Positions 1 through 7,258 are shown, counted from the stretch's first letter. The stretch is DNA of 15,989 bases from Candidatus Taylorbacteria bacterium RIFCSPHIGHO2_02_FULL_46_13 (GCA_001821015.1 MHRQ01000031.1:1-15989); one strand, 5' to 3'. Translations and numbers: made by a program. The notes: generated from the letters alone by a model not told the origin.

Positions 1-122
1 GATGTATTGCTTTTATCCACAAACGCAAGACTAAAGGCCGTTGAAGTCGGAAATATTTTTAATCTCGGCACAAAATTTTCTGAGGCGCTTAGTCTTGCGT
101 TTGTGGATAAAAGCAATACATC
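1..122. repeat. 34-bp perfect inverted repeat at the window edge
   Basis: Bases 1-34 are the exact reverse complement of 89-122, with a 54-nt spacer. The right arm encodes a plausible part of the ProRS core (AFVDKSNTS), while the left arm would encode an unrelated DVLLLSTNARL segment. Pairing stops at base 35/88, and the left arm extends to the first base of the window. This is the usual look of a fold-back chimera or a contig-end assembly artefact rather than a functional hairpin. Confidence 0.9.
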
Positions 123-519
123 TCATCCGGTTATCATGGGAAGTTACGGAATTGGTCCTGCCCGCTTGATTGGCACTGTAGTGGAAGTTTTCTCTGACGA
201 GAAGACTATTGTCTGGCCCGCTTCCATTGCACCTTTTGACGTTCATCTGGTGGCGCTAGACGTTTCTGATGATGCGGCTTTAAAACAGGCAGAAGAAGTA
301 TATGATCTACTTTCAGCCGAGGGGATTGATGTGCTGTTTGACGACCGCGACGCGCGTGCAGGAGAGAAATTTGCCGATGCTGATTTGATTGGCGTACCCG
401 TACGTCTTACCGTGAGTAAAAAAACGCTGCAGGCAAAGAACATTGAGGTTTTAAATCGCCGAACAGGAAAGACCGAAATGGTTGCAAATTCCCTGCTCGC
501 GGAGCATATTAAACGCTAA
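1..519 (+). CDS. proS: Prolyl-tRNA synthetase, C-terminal part (5' end cut by window)
   Basis: This is the 3' part of a class II prolyl-tRNA synthetase, the cytoplasmic enzyme that charges tRNA-Pro. The open frame runs from base 1 to the TAA at 517-519. What can be seen is the end of the catalytic core (VEVGNIFNLGTKFSEA, then the class II motif-3 block MGSYGIGPARL) and the C-terminal anticodon-binding alpha/beta domain (from about WPASIAPFDVHLVAL, through FDDRDARAGEKFADADLIGVP). The order matches the end of bacterial ProRS. The codons at 1-34 are suspect: they are the exact reverse complement of 89-122 and probably do not belong to the real gene, so the sequence becomes trustworthy only at about KAVEVGN. 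The TAA overlaps the mreB start by one base (TAATG), which implies a shared transcript. Confidence 0.93.
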   Translation, partial: DVLLLSTNARLKAVEVGNIFNLGTKFSEALSLAFVDKSNTSHPVIMGSYGIGPARLIGTVVEVFSDEKTIVWPASIAPFDVHLVALDVSDDAALKQAEEVYDLLSAEGIDVLFDDRDARAGEKFADADLIGVPVRLTVSKKTLQAKNIEVLNRRTGKTEMVANSLLAEHIKR

Positions 520-1583
520 TGTTTAAAGACCAGCTTGAAAGACTGTACCATCTCTTTTCGCATGACCTAGGTATTGATCTTGGGACGGCCAATACCTTGG
601 TGTATGTACGGGGACAGGGGATTGTTATCAACGAGCCGTCGGTGGTTGCCATAAACCAGAAGACGGGAACCGTGGTTGCGGTGGGTAATCAGGCAAAAGC
701 GATGCTTGGTCGCACGCCACAACATATCAATGCAATCCGGCCGTTGATAGAAGGGGTTATTTCCGATTTTGAGGTGACCGAAGAGATGATCGCGTATCTC
801 ATTAACAAAGTACAGCAAGGGTCGCACCGATTTGTAGGCCCGCGCGTGGTCGTGGGAGTGCCGTCGGGAGTAACGAATGTTGAATCTCGAGCGGTGCGTG
901 ACGCAACGAGAAACAGCGGCGCACGGGAAGTGCATATCGTGGAACAACCCATGGCGGCGGCCATTGGTATCCGCCTGCCGATAAAAGAGCCTATCGGCAG
1001 TATGGTTATTGATATTGGTGGCGGTACCACCGACATTGCGGTGATTTCTTTGGGTGGTATTGTGCGATCAAAGAATTTAAAAATCGCGGGGGATCATTTC
1101 AACAATGACATCATTGCGTACATCCGTAATGAATTTAAGATTTTAATCGGCGAGAAAACAGCCGAACATGTAAAAATTTCCATTGGTTCAGCCATGCCTT
1201 TTGGTTCGTCGCTTGAAACGGTCGTAAAAGGTAGAGACTTGGTAACGGGACTCCCACGCGAAGTTATCATTACCGATGCTGACGTGCGTGAAGCCCTCGC
1301 GCAATCAGTTGACAGTATTGTTGAGGCTACACGCGAAGTGCTGGAGACGACGCCCCCCGAGCTCATTTCCGATGTGATGCAGAGGGGGATTCACCTCGTT
1401 GGCGGCGGGGCGCTACTCAAGGGCATTGCGCCTCTTCTGGAGCAATCTTTCAGAATTCCCATCTATGTTGCTGATGACCCGCTGACGGCAGTTGCGCGCG
1501 GTGCGGGTATCATTCTTGAAGATATGGAGCGTTTTAAGGAAACCCTGATACAGCATGAAGAGGATCTCCCCTTTCAGAAATAA
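519..1583 (+). CDS. mreB: Rod-shape-determining protein MreB
   Basis: This is the bacterial actin homologue that polymerises on the inner face of the membrane and organises the elongation peptidoglycan machinery. At 354 residues it has normal family length. Visible ATPase landmarks are phosphate-1 GIDLGTANT (18-26), the region around EQP (142-144) that supplies the catalytic Glu in the actin/HSP70 fold, phosphate-2 DIGGGTTD (165-172), and the adenosine-binding LVGGGALLKG (293-302). The N-terminal MFKDQLERLYHLFSHD may be the membrane-associating amphipathic stretch, which is an inference. The ATG overlaps the proS stop (TAATG), and the 3' end overlaps mreC by 29 nt. No separate promoter is evident, so it is probably expressed by readthrough from proS. 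It starts the elongation block mreB-mreC-mreD-like-mrdA. Confidence 0.97.
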   Translation: MFKDQLERLYHLFSHDLGIDLGTANTLVYVRGQGIVINEPSVVAINQKTGTVVAVGNQAKAMLGRTPQHINAIRPLIEGVISDFEVTEEMIAYLINKVQQGSHRFVGPRVVVGVPSGVTNVESRAVRDATRNSGAREVHIVEQPMAAAIGIRLPIKEPIGSMVIDIGGGTTDIAVISLGGIVRSKNLKIAGDHFNNDIIAYIRNEFKILIGEKTAEHVKISIGSAMPFGSSLETVVKGRDLVTGLPREVIITDADVREALAQSVDSIVEATREVLETTPPELISDVMQRGIHLVGGGALLKGIAPLLEQSFRIPIYVADDPLTAVARGAGIILEDMERFKETLIQHEEDLPFQK

Positions 1584-2376
1584 TATTCCCCCTCGCCGAA
1601 GCTGGTATCCAATAGCTGCGGTAGGCAGTATGTTGCTTTTGTTGTTTGTTGTGCAAGAAGTATGGCCATCATTTTTACCGAATATGTTATATCGGATCGC
1701 AACTCCTCTTTTTTATTCAAGAAATTGGATTGCCGATTCGCTTAAAACTGCGGGTTCATATGTAAGCTCAAGGGGTAGCTTGGCACTGGAGAATCAACGT
1801 CTGTCGACGGAACTTACAGATGCGCGAGAAAGATTGTTGCAATTGGAGGCTCTTCAAACTCAATTAAAAGAGCTCCAACTGTTTTCTTCACGTTCTGATC
1901 ATACCAAGCGGATTTTTTCCGTTGTGCTTTTACGCCCGCCTCTATCTCCGTATGACACCCTTGTGCTTGATGTGGGCATTGACGACGGTGTTTCGGCGGG
2001 GGACATGGTTTTTTCCATTGCTGGAAGTAGCGCGGTTGGGAAAATCACTGAGGTGTTCCAGGATTTTTCGCGCGCGACGTTATTTTCATCTCCCGGAAAT
2101 CAATTCCCGGTATTTCTTGGTGCAAAAAGTATTCAAGCTACTGCATACGGCGTTGGCGGAGGCGCCTTCCAGCTTTTATTGCCTCGCGAGATGGAGGTAG
2201 CGGTTGGAGACATGGTGACATTTCCGAGTCTCAACCCTTCTGTGGTCGGTGTTGTTCAGCTGGTAGAACACCAAGCGGTAGATTTTTTACAACATGTCAG
2301 TTTTCGTAGTCCTGTCAATTTTAATGAACTTCGGTATGTTGCGGTAGAGGTTTCTGGACAAATCAAAGACAGATGA
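1555..2376 (+). CDS. mreC: Cell-shape-determining protein MreC
   Basis: MreC is a membrane-anchored extracytoplasmic scaffold that links MreB/MreD to the elongation penicillin-binding protein. The 273-residue protein shows one N-terminal membrane segment (about 19-36), a coiled-coil-like stretch (about 74-112, ENQRLSTELTDARERLLQLEAL), and then the beta-barrel half with LDVGIDDGVSAGDMV (about 138-152), the family equivalent of the conserved ID-x-G-x-x-DGV-x-x-G motif. The ATG at 1555 lies inside mreB (29-nt overlap). It is preferred because it gives a basic N-terminus directly before the membrane segment. The TGA overlaps the next start in an ATGA arrangement, so translational coupling is likely. 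Confidence 0.93.
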   Translation: MKRISPFRNNIPPRRSWYPIAAVGSMLLLLFVVQEVWPSFLPNMLYRIATPLFYSRNWIADSLKTAGSYVSSRGSLALENQRLSTELTDARERLLQLEALQTQLKELQLFSSRSDHTKRIFSVVLLRPPLSPYDTLVLDVGIDDGVSAGDMVFSIAGSSAVGKITEVFQDFSRATLFSSPGNQFPVFLGAKSIQATAYGVGGGAFQLLLPREMEVAVGDMVTFPSLNPSVVGVVQLVEHQAVDFLQHVSFRSPVNFNELRYVAVEVSGQIKDR

Positions 2377-2663
2377 GTCCCATTAAGAACATGTCCACGA
2401 GGATTTTCTACGCATTGCTTATATCTGTAGCGGCAGCGATAGTGCCTTGGTGGGTCATCATTCCACTCTTGGCCGCGGGGTTTTTGAAATTTGAATGGTT
2501 TTACGAAGGGCTTGTGGCGGCCTTTCTTATTGATGTTTTTTACGGTTTACCGCCAACACCCAGGTGGTTTATATTTCCATTCACCTTACTTTCTCTGCTC
2601 TTGTTCTTTTGCTTGCCCGCGCTTAAACGTCGTCTTGTGTTCTGGGCGCCTCGAAGTTTTTGA
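2373..2663 (+). CDS. mreD: Short MreD-like membrane protein
   Basis: A 96-residue, almost wholly hydrophobic protein. About three membrane segments are visible (around 10-35, 42-60 and 64-85), with RWFIFPFTLLSLLLFFCLPALKRR near the end. It lies between mreC and mrdA, the normal place of mreD, and overlaps mreC by 4 nt (ATGA). MreD is a multi-pass protein of the elongation complex, usually about 160 residues with five or six membrane segments, so this version is clearly short. The assignment rests on position and membrane character; no diagnostic motif is visible. It could be a reduced lineage-specific MreD or a different small membrane protein in the same slot. Confidence 0.6.
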   Translation: MSPIKNMSTRIFYALLISVAAAIVPWWVIIPLLAAGFLKFEWFYEGLVAAFLIDVFYGLPPTPRWFIFPFTLLSLLLFFCLPALKRRLVFWAPRSF

Positions 2664-2682
2664 GAATTGAGCCCGGGAGCGT

Positions 2683-2832
2683 ATGATAGAGGTGTACCAT
2701 GTTAGAAGCTACGCAAACCAGCTTGAGGGACTTGTCCCGTTAGAAATTCAGCGAAGTATATTAAACCCGTATGGTGGAGATGGAGAGAAAAGAGTATTGA
2801 TGATCAACTTTATCAAAGATCATAATTTCTAA
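2683..2832 (+). CDS. Small ORF (49 aa) between mreD-like gene and mrdA
   Basis: I do not recognise this ORF. It starts with ATG (MIEVYHVRSYANQLEG...) and ends with TAA at 2830-2832, giving 49 residues with a mixed, soluble-looking composition, no membrane segment and a NPYGGDGEKR stretch. It fills almost all of the 173-nt gap between the mreD-like stop and mrdA, begins 20 nt after the former and ends 4 nt before the mrdA ATG, the same packing as the rest of the operon. A GGGAG stretch lies 4 nt upstream of the ATG and may serve as ribosome binding site. The tight fit argues for a real small gene, but coding status is unproven. It could instead be untranslated spacer that happens to be open. 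Confidence 0.45.
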   Translation: MIEVYHVRSYANQLEGLVPLEIQRSILNPYGGDGEKRVLMINFIKDHNF

Positions 2833-2836
2833 CAGG

Positions 2837-4549
2837 ATGCGATTTTTCTGGTCAAAACCTAGACGGGTCAGTAGTGCACACGCGGGGCATGAAATCGCTC
2901 CTGATGAGATTTTTCTAGATTCAAGCAATCTACCGGAGTTTGATACGTACCAGTTTGAGGGAAGGTTGGAGCGCGCGATTTCTAAAAAAACATTAGCAAT
3001 CGCCAGTGCGTTTTTTTTTGTTTTTTGTACGCTCTTGCTTGTACGAACGTGGATATTGCAAGTGAAGCAGGGAGAAACATATTCGCTATTAAGTGAGCGA
3101 AATAGCCTTCACCACACGGTGATTTTTGCTCCGAGAGGTCTGATAGAAGATCGCAATGGAGTTTCGCTCGTTTCCAATAATGCGAGCGACACTCATCCGG
3201 AGTATCCGTCTCGCGTTTACACTGCGGGGCCAGGTTTTGCGCATTTATTAGGTTATGTTGAATATCCAAAAAAAGATAGCTCGGGTGTATATTATCGGTA
3301 CGAATTCAAAGGTAAGGAAGGGGTTGAAGTCTTTTATGATGATCTGCTGGTCGGTGAGAATGGCGCAAAGATTACGGAACAGAACGTATCAGGTAAGGTT
3401 GAGTCTGAGAGTCTTTTAAAGCCGTCTCGCGCGGGCGTCACGCTTACCCTTTCTATAGATTCCCGAATGCAAAGCGCATGGTATGGTTTTATCAAAGATG
3501 TGGCAACCACGAACAACTTTACGGGGGGGGCGGGAGTGTTGCTGGATATTGAAACTGGAGAGATTATCGCGATGACGAGTTTCCCCGAGTTTAATTCAAC
3601 CGTCTTATCTGAGGGAGAAGATACACTCGCCATTAAGGGATATGTATCTAACAAAGCGGAACCTTTTTTGAACCGCGCGGTCAATGGTCTCTATACCCCA
3701 GGTTCCATCGTCAAGCCGTTTCTTGCTACCGGAGCGCTGACGGAGAAGTTAATAGACCCCAACAAAAAAATATTGAGCACCGGTTCTATTTCAATACCTA
3801 ATCCCTTTGATCCAAAAAAGAAATCAGTATTTATGGATTGGCGAGCGCATGGATGGGTAGACATGCGCCAAGCGCTCGCGGTGTCTTCAGATGTCTATTT
3901 TTACGAAATCGGTGGGGGGTATGGCGATCAGCAAGGGCTTGGTATTTATAATATTGAGAAGTATTTGCGGCTGTTTGGTTTTGGACAGGCCAATGAAGAC
4001 AATTTTTTACTTAGTACTGCGGGAACATTGCCCAACCCCGAGTGGAAGAGTAAAAATTTTGATGGAGAAATTTGGCGCGTCGGTGATACCTACAACAGTG
4101 CTATCGGTCAGTATGGTATGCAGGTGACTCCCTTACAGGCAGTACGGGGTATTGCCGCTGTAGCCAATGACGGTAAGCTTCTGGAGCCGACCGTGTTGAA
4201 AGACGGCAATCAAGGCCGCGCGTATGCCAAAGATCTGGGGTTATCCTCGGATGACCTTGCCGTGGTGAGAGAGGGTATGCGCGACGCCGTGCGTTCCGGT
4301 GGCACGGCGCAGAACATTAATATTTCTGGAGTACAGATTGCTGCAAAAACCGGTACGGCAGAGTTGGATAGTAAAAAACAATTCGTAAATTCCTGGATTG
4401 TTGGTTTCTTTCCCTATGATAAACCACGGTATGCGTTTGCTATGATTATGGAGAAAGGACCACACGAAAATACGGTCGGGGCCCTTTATGTGATGCGACG
4501 CTTCTTTGAGTGGCTTGTAGTAAGCGCGCCAGAATACGTGAAGGAATAG
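2837..4549 (+). CDS. mrdA: Penicillin-binding protein 2, elongation transpeptidase
   Basis: This class B penicillin-binding protein is the peptidoglycan transpeptidase of the elongation complex; its active domain is outside the membrane. In its 570 residues can be seen a long cytoplasmic N-terminus (1-50), one membrane anchor (about 51-70), the dimerisation/pedestal domain with RGLIEDRNG (100-108), and the transpeptidase domain with SIVK (Ser290, Lys293), SSD (350-352) and KTGT (504-507). The second motif ending in Asp rather than Asn is as expected for PBP2-type enzymes and separates this protein from the FtsI-type paralogue at 9091-10797. It is somewhat shorter than typical PBP2 (about 630). 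It begins 4 nt after the small ORF and closes the mre operon. No rodA follows within the window; its usual glycosyltransferase partner must lie elsewhere. Confidence 0.94.
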   Translation: MRFFWSKPRRVSSAHAGHEIAPDEIFLDSSNLPEFDTYQFEGRLERAISKKTLAIASAFFFVFCTLLLVRTWILQVKQGETYSLLSERNSLHHTVIFAPRGLIEDRNGVSLVSNNASDTHPEYPSRVYTAGPGFAHLLGYVEYPKKDSSGVYYRYEFKGKEGVEVFYDDLLVGENGAKITEQNVSGKVESESLLKPSRAGVTLTLSIDSRMQSAWYGFIKDVATTNNFTGGAGVLLDIETGEIIAMTSFPEFNSTVLSEGEDTLAIKGYVSNKAEPFLNRAVNGLYTPGSIVKPFLATGALTEKLIDPNKKILSTGSISIPNPFDPKKKSVFMDWRAHGWVDMRQALAVSSDVYFYEIGGGYGDQQGLGIYNIEKYLRLFGFGQANEDNFLLSTAGTLPNPEWKSKNFDGEIWRVGDTYNSAIGQYGMQVTPLQAVRGIAAVANDGKLLEPTVLKDGNQGRAYAKDLGLSSDDLAVVREGMRDAVRSGGTAQNINISGVQIAAKTGTAELDSKKQFVNSWIVGFFPYDKPRYAFAMIMEKGPHENTVGALYVMRRFFEWLVVSAPEYVKE

Positions 4550-4561
4550 GCCAATAGAAAA

Positions 4562-4590
4562 TTGCAGCCCCGTGGAAATTCTGCTATACT
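4562..4590 (+). promoter_or_regulatory. Sigma70-type promoter for greA-lysS
   Basis: TTGCAG (4562-4567), a 17-nt spacer and TATACT (4585-4590) form a near-consensus promoter in the 74-nt gap between mrdA and greA. The expected transcription start is near 4597, giving a leader of about 27 nt with no obvious Shine-Dalgarno before the greA ATG. No other promoter is seen before lysS. Confidence 0.75.
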
Positions 4591-4623
4591 TTCGGCGGAT
4601 TTTAATGTTAATACAACCTAACT

Positions 4624-5091
4624 ATGATTCAGGAAAGCGAGTATTTAACCAAAGAGAAGTTTGAAGAATTGCAAAAAGAGCTTGAGTCTCTAAAGACAAA
4701 CAAGCGTAAAGAAGTTGCCGAGAGTTTGGAATATGCAAAAGGTCTCGGAGATCTTTCGGAAAATGCCGAATATCACGAGGCACGCGAGATGCAGGCAAAT
4801 GTGGAAGACCGCATCGCGAAGCTGGAATCTATATTGCAATCCGCAGTTATCGTATCTGAAAAGCACGGGGGGATTGTTGGTGTTGGTTCTATCGTTGCAC
4901 TGCAGAAAGAAAAAGACCAGAGCAAACAGACGTTTACCCTCGTCGGTTCGGAAGAGGTTGATGTGCCACAGGGGAAGATCTCAATTCATTCTCCGCTGGG
5001 AAGCGCGTTGATAGGAAAGCGTAAAGGTGAACGTGTGGAATTCAAATCTCCGAGTGGTCTTGTTGGTTATCATATCACCGAAGTAAAATGA
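4624..5091 (+). CDS. greA: Transcription elongation factor GreA
   Basis: GreA enters the RNA polymerase secondary channel and stimulates cleavage of backtracked transcripts. At 155 residues it has the standard length. The N-terminal antiparallel coiled coil covers about 8-76 and carries at its tip GDLSENAEYHEA; Asp43 and Glu46 correspond to the conserved acidic tip residues needed for transcript cleavage. The C-terminal FKBP-like domain covers about 80-155 and ends with GYHITEV. The ATG at 4624 lies a short distance behind the TTGCAG/TATACT promoter. The TGA is followed with no gap by the lysS ATG, so the two genes are very likely one transcription unit. Confidence 0.97.
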   Translation: MIQESEYLTKEKFEELQKELESLKTNKRKEVAESLEYAKGLGDLSENAEYHEAREMQANVEDRIAKLESILQSAVIVSEKHGGIVGVGSIVALQKEKDQSKQTFTLVGSEEVDVPQGKISIHSPLGSALIGKRKGERVEFKSPSGLVGYHITEVK

Positions 5092-6558
5092 ATGGCCTCG
5101 CTTGAGGAAGTACGCGCTACACGATTGGAAAAACTTGAGCGCCTCAAAAAGGCGGGTATTGATCCGTACCCGATTTCGTGCAAACGTGATTACGAACTTA
5201 AAGAAGTTATAGAAAAGTTTGACGCGCTTGCCGAGAAGGGAAGTCTTTCTCTGGTGGGACGAGTCATGTCTCTGCGACCGCAAGGAGGATTAGTCTTTTT
5301 GAATTTCTCGGATGGAACAGGAACATTCCAAGCGCTCTTGCGTACGGGAGATACAGATGAAAAACTACTCACGCTTTTTTCCGAAACGGTGGATATTGGT
5401 GACTTCTTAGGTTTTGAAGGCACACTTATGAAAACAAAACGCGGTGAGCCGAGCATTCTGGTCTCATCATGGACAATGCTCGCGAAATCTTTGCGCCCGC
5501 TTCCGGAAAAATGGCACGGGCTTCAAGATGTTGATGAACGGTTTCGCCACCGCTACCTAGACCTCTTAATGAACGAGGGTGTGCGAGGGCGATTTTTAGT
5601 GCGTTCGCGCATCATCTCAGAGGTTCGTCGCTTTTATGATAGCCACGGATATATTGAGGTTGAAACGCCGATGCTACAGCCTATCGCTGGTGGGGCGACT
5701 GCCCGTCCGTTTGTTACGCATCACAATACGCTTGATACTGACTTTTATCTCACTATCGCGCAGGAGCTCTATCTCAAGCAACTTTTAGTAGGTGGCGTAG
5801 ACAAAGTGTATGAAATCGGGCGCAAGTTCAGAAACGAGGGGATTGATGTCACGCACAATCCAGAATTCACGATGCTTGAGTCTAATGAATCTTACGCCGA
5901 CGCGAATTCGCAGATGGAATTTATTGAGACTTTAATGCGCTCGGTTGCAAAAGCGCTCACCGCGACTTCGGAAGTAACGTACGGTGCAGACATTATAGAT
6001 TTCACAAAGCCGTTTCCAAGACTTAAATTTTACGACCTTATCAAAGAGCATGGAGGTGTTGATGATCCGGCAAATGCCTCACGAGAGGAGCTTGAAGAAC
6101 GCGCAAAGGAACTTGGTATTACATTTCCACCGACCGAAGGAGATTACAAACTTTTGGATTCTATTTATAAAAGGACGGTACGACCCAAACTTATTCAGCC
6201 GACGTTCATTGTGGACTATCCGGTGGCGTTCAATCCGTTTGCAAAACGCAAACCTGAAGATTCAAAACTTATTGACCGATTCCAATTAGTTGCTGGAGGC
6301 ATTGAGCTGGTAAACGCATTTTCTGAATTGAATAATCCGCTTGACCAGAAAGAAAGGTACGAAGAGCAGGATCGTCTCAAGAAAAAAGGGGAAGGGGATA
6401 TTTCGCCGAGCGACAAAAATTATTTGGAAGCCATGGAATATGGCATGCCACCGAACGGCGGTATTGGCATCGGCATTGATCGCCTTGCTATGCTCTTCAC
6501 CGATTCAAAAAATATTCGTGAAGTGATTTTGTTTCCAACACTTCGTCCAAAGGAATAG
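5092..6558 (+). CDS. lysS: Lysyl-tRNA synthetase, class II
   Basis: This enzyme charges tRNA-Lys in the cytoplasm. Its 488 residues are close to the usual 500. An N-terminal helical stretch precedes the OB-fold anticodon-binding domain (about 52-130, LVGRVMSLRPQGGLVFLNFSD). The class II catalytic domain has motif 1 around 177-196 (FYDSHGYIEVETPML), motif 2 at 243-263 (GRKFRNEGIDVTHNPEFTMLE) and motif 3 around 456-468 (GGIGIGIDRLAML). GGIELVNAFSELNNP (402-416) is the lysine-pocket region. The ATG directly follows the greA stop. No convincing U-tailed terminator follows; the gap to the convergent minus-strand gene holds repeats and a terminator oriented for that other gene. Confidence 0.97.
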   Translation: MASLEEVRATRLEKLERLKKAGIDPYPISCKRDYELKEVIEKFDALAEKGSLSLVGRVMSLRPQGGLVFLNFSDGTGTFQALLRTGDTDEKLLTLFSETVDIGDFLGFEGTLMKTKRGEPSILVSSWTMLAKSLRPLPEKWHGLQDVDERFRHRYLDLLMNEGVRGRFLVRSRIISEVRRFYDSHGYIEVETPMLQPIAGGATARPFVTHHNTLDTDFYLTIAQELYLKQLLVGGVDKVYEIGRKFRNEGIDVTHNPEFTMLESNESYADANSQMEFIETLMRSVAKALTATSEVTYGADIIDFTKPFPRLKFYDLIKEHGGVDDPANASREELEERAKELGITFPPTEGDYKLLDSIYKRTVRPKLIQPTFIVDYPVAFNPFAKRKPEDSKLIDRFQLVAGGIELVNAFSELNNPLDQKERYEEQDRLKKKGEGDISPSDKNYLEAMEYGMPPNGGIGIGIDRLAMLFTDSKNIREVILFPTLRPKE

Positions 6559-6578
6559 GGTAGAGGGTACAGGGTATA
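6558..6578 (+). repeat. Three tandem GGGTANA heptamers after lysS
   Basis: GGGTAGA, GGGTACA and GGGTATA follow each other without spacing, starting on the last base of the lysS stop codon. Only the sixth base varies (G, C, T). The function is unknown; the copy number is too small to call it more than a micro-array of heptamers. Confidence 0.6.
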
Positions 6579-6584
6579 GAAAAT

Positions 6585-6644
6585 TTGTATGATATTACGA
6601 TATATCGTACAAAATCACTAAAATGGTTTCATTCGATATATCGA
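6585..6644. repeat. Two copies of the palindrome CGATATATCG
   Basis: Perfect palindromes lie at 6596-6609 (TACGATATATCGTA) and 6633-6644 (TCGATATATCGA), sharing the 10-bp core CGATATATCG. The cores start 36 bp apart. The first is nested in a longer imperfect inverted repeat (6585-6595 against 6602-6612, 10 of 11 plus one G-T pair). They sit between the convergent ends of lysS and the heptad-repeat gene. They could be paired binding sites of a dimeric DNA-binding protein or part of a 3'-end structure; nothing in the sequence decides this. Confidence 0.55.
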
Positions 6645-6672
6645 GAGGTTTTTAATCTCAAATGTAAGGAAT

Positions 6673-6706
6673 AAAAAAAGCGGCGCGATGGAATCCATCG
6701 CGCCGC
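6673..6706 (-). terminator. Intrinsic terminator of the heptad-repeat gene
   Basis: A perfect 12-bp GC-rich stem (6680-6691 with 6695-6706, loop of 3) is followed on the minus strand by seven T (plus-strand A run 6673-6679). It lies 18 nt past the stop of the minus-strand gene, in the correct orientation. Confidence 0.9.
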
Positions 6707-6723
6707 GCTCCGTTTACTCCCTT

Positions 6724-7140
6724 TTATGGTGGAGACATTTTGTGCAGTTTTTCCTGCTCCAAGTCCTCCACGACATCATCTATGGAGGGATGAATGAGTT
6801 CTTCCTGTGCTTCCTCCAAAGTTGGGGCGTATGCACCTCCCGGCTTTTCATCCACAGTCTGTGGATACTTCACATGTCCGTAGAAGTTTGAAACATCTCC
6901 GGAGAGATCAGAGTGGTCAAGATTTCCAGTAATGTTGGAGACATTCCCTGAGATCTTGCTAACATAACCCCTCAGACCGCTTACGTCTCCGTAAATATTA
7001 GAGATATCGCCCTTCAGACGGGAGACATCTCCTGCCAAGCGACTTACGTTCCCCCGAATGTTTTTGAAGCTGCCCCACACGTCAGTGTGTAGGCCCGTGA
7101 TCCCCTTATGGAGACCAGTTTGTCGTTTTGATTTGGTCAT
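6724..7140 (-). CDS. Glycine-heptad repeat protein (G-D-V-S-x-I-x repeats), function unknown
   Basis: I cannot assign a function. In the 138-residue protein (MTKSKRQTGLHKG...), glycine recurs every 7 residues at 16, 23, 30, 37, 44, 51, 58, 65 and 72, then at 81 and 88 after a 9-residue break. The repeat is G-[DN]-[VI]-S-x-[LI]-x, as in GDVSRLKGDISNIYG. Such strict short periodicity suggests a beta-solenoid-like fold; the spacing resembles the 7-residue half-turns of left-handed beta-rolls, but this is inference. The C-terminal tail (from 97) is acidic and non-repetitive. There is no signal peptide or membrane segment. The start at 7140 is chosen because an AAAGGGG ribosome site lies 9-10 nt upstream; the longer ATG at 7176 falls between the -35 and -10 of the likely promoter. 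It has its own promoter and terminator, lies convergent to lysS and divergent from mraZ. Confidence 0.8.
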   Translation of the reverse strand: MTKSKRQTGLHKGITGLHTDVWGSFKNIRGNVSRLAGDVSRLKGDISNIYGDVSGLRGYVSKISGNVSNITGNLDHSDLSGDVSNFYGHVKYPQTVDEKPGGAYAPTLEEAQEELIHPSIDDVVEDLEQEKLHKMSPP

Positions 7141-7166
7141 AAAAAGAACCCCTTTCGTTCGGTGTA

Positions 7167-7194
7167 ACACTACCATCTAGTTGATTTTTGTCAA
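7167..7194 (-). promoter_or_regulatory. Promoter of the heptad-repeat gene
   Basis: Read on the minus strand, a perfect TTGACA (plus 7189-7194) is followed by a 16-nt spacer and TAGTGT (plus 7167-7172), a 3-of-6 match to the -10 consensus. The expected start near 7160 leaves a leader of about 20 nt holding the ribosome site of the 7140 ATG. Confidence 0.6.
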
Positions 7195-7258
7195 GTATTT
7201 TCATTGTGCTTGCACCGTTAGAAATAGGACGCCCTTAGGTGGCCACTATTTGCAAGGG

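Noticed and set aside
2837..4549. SSD instead of SxN in PBP2 as a damaged active site
   Set aside because: PBP2-type elongation enzymes commonly have Asp at this position; SxxK and KTGT are intact.
7141..7176. Longer start of the heptad-repeat gene at 7176
   Set aside because: That ATG lies between the -35 and -10 of the likely promoter, while the 7140 ATG has an AAAGGGG site upstream.
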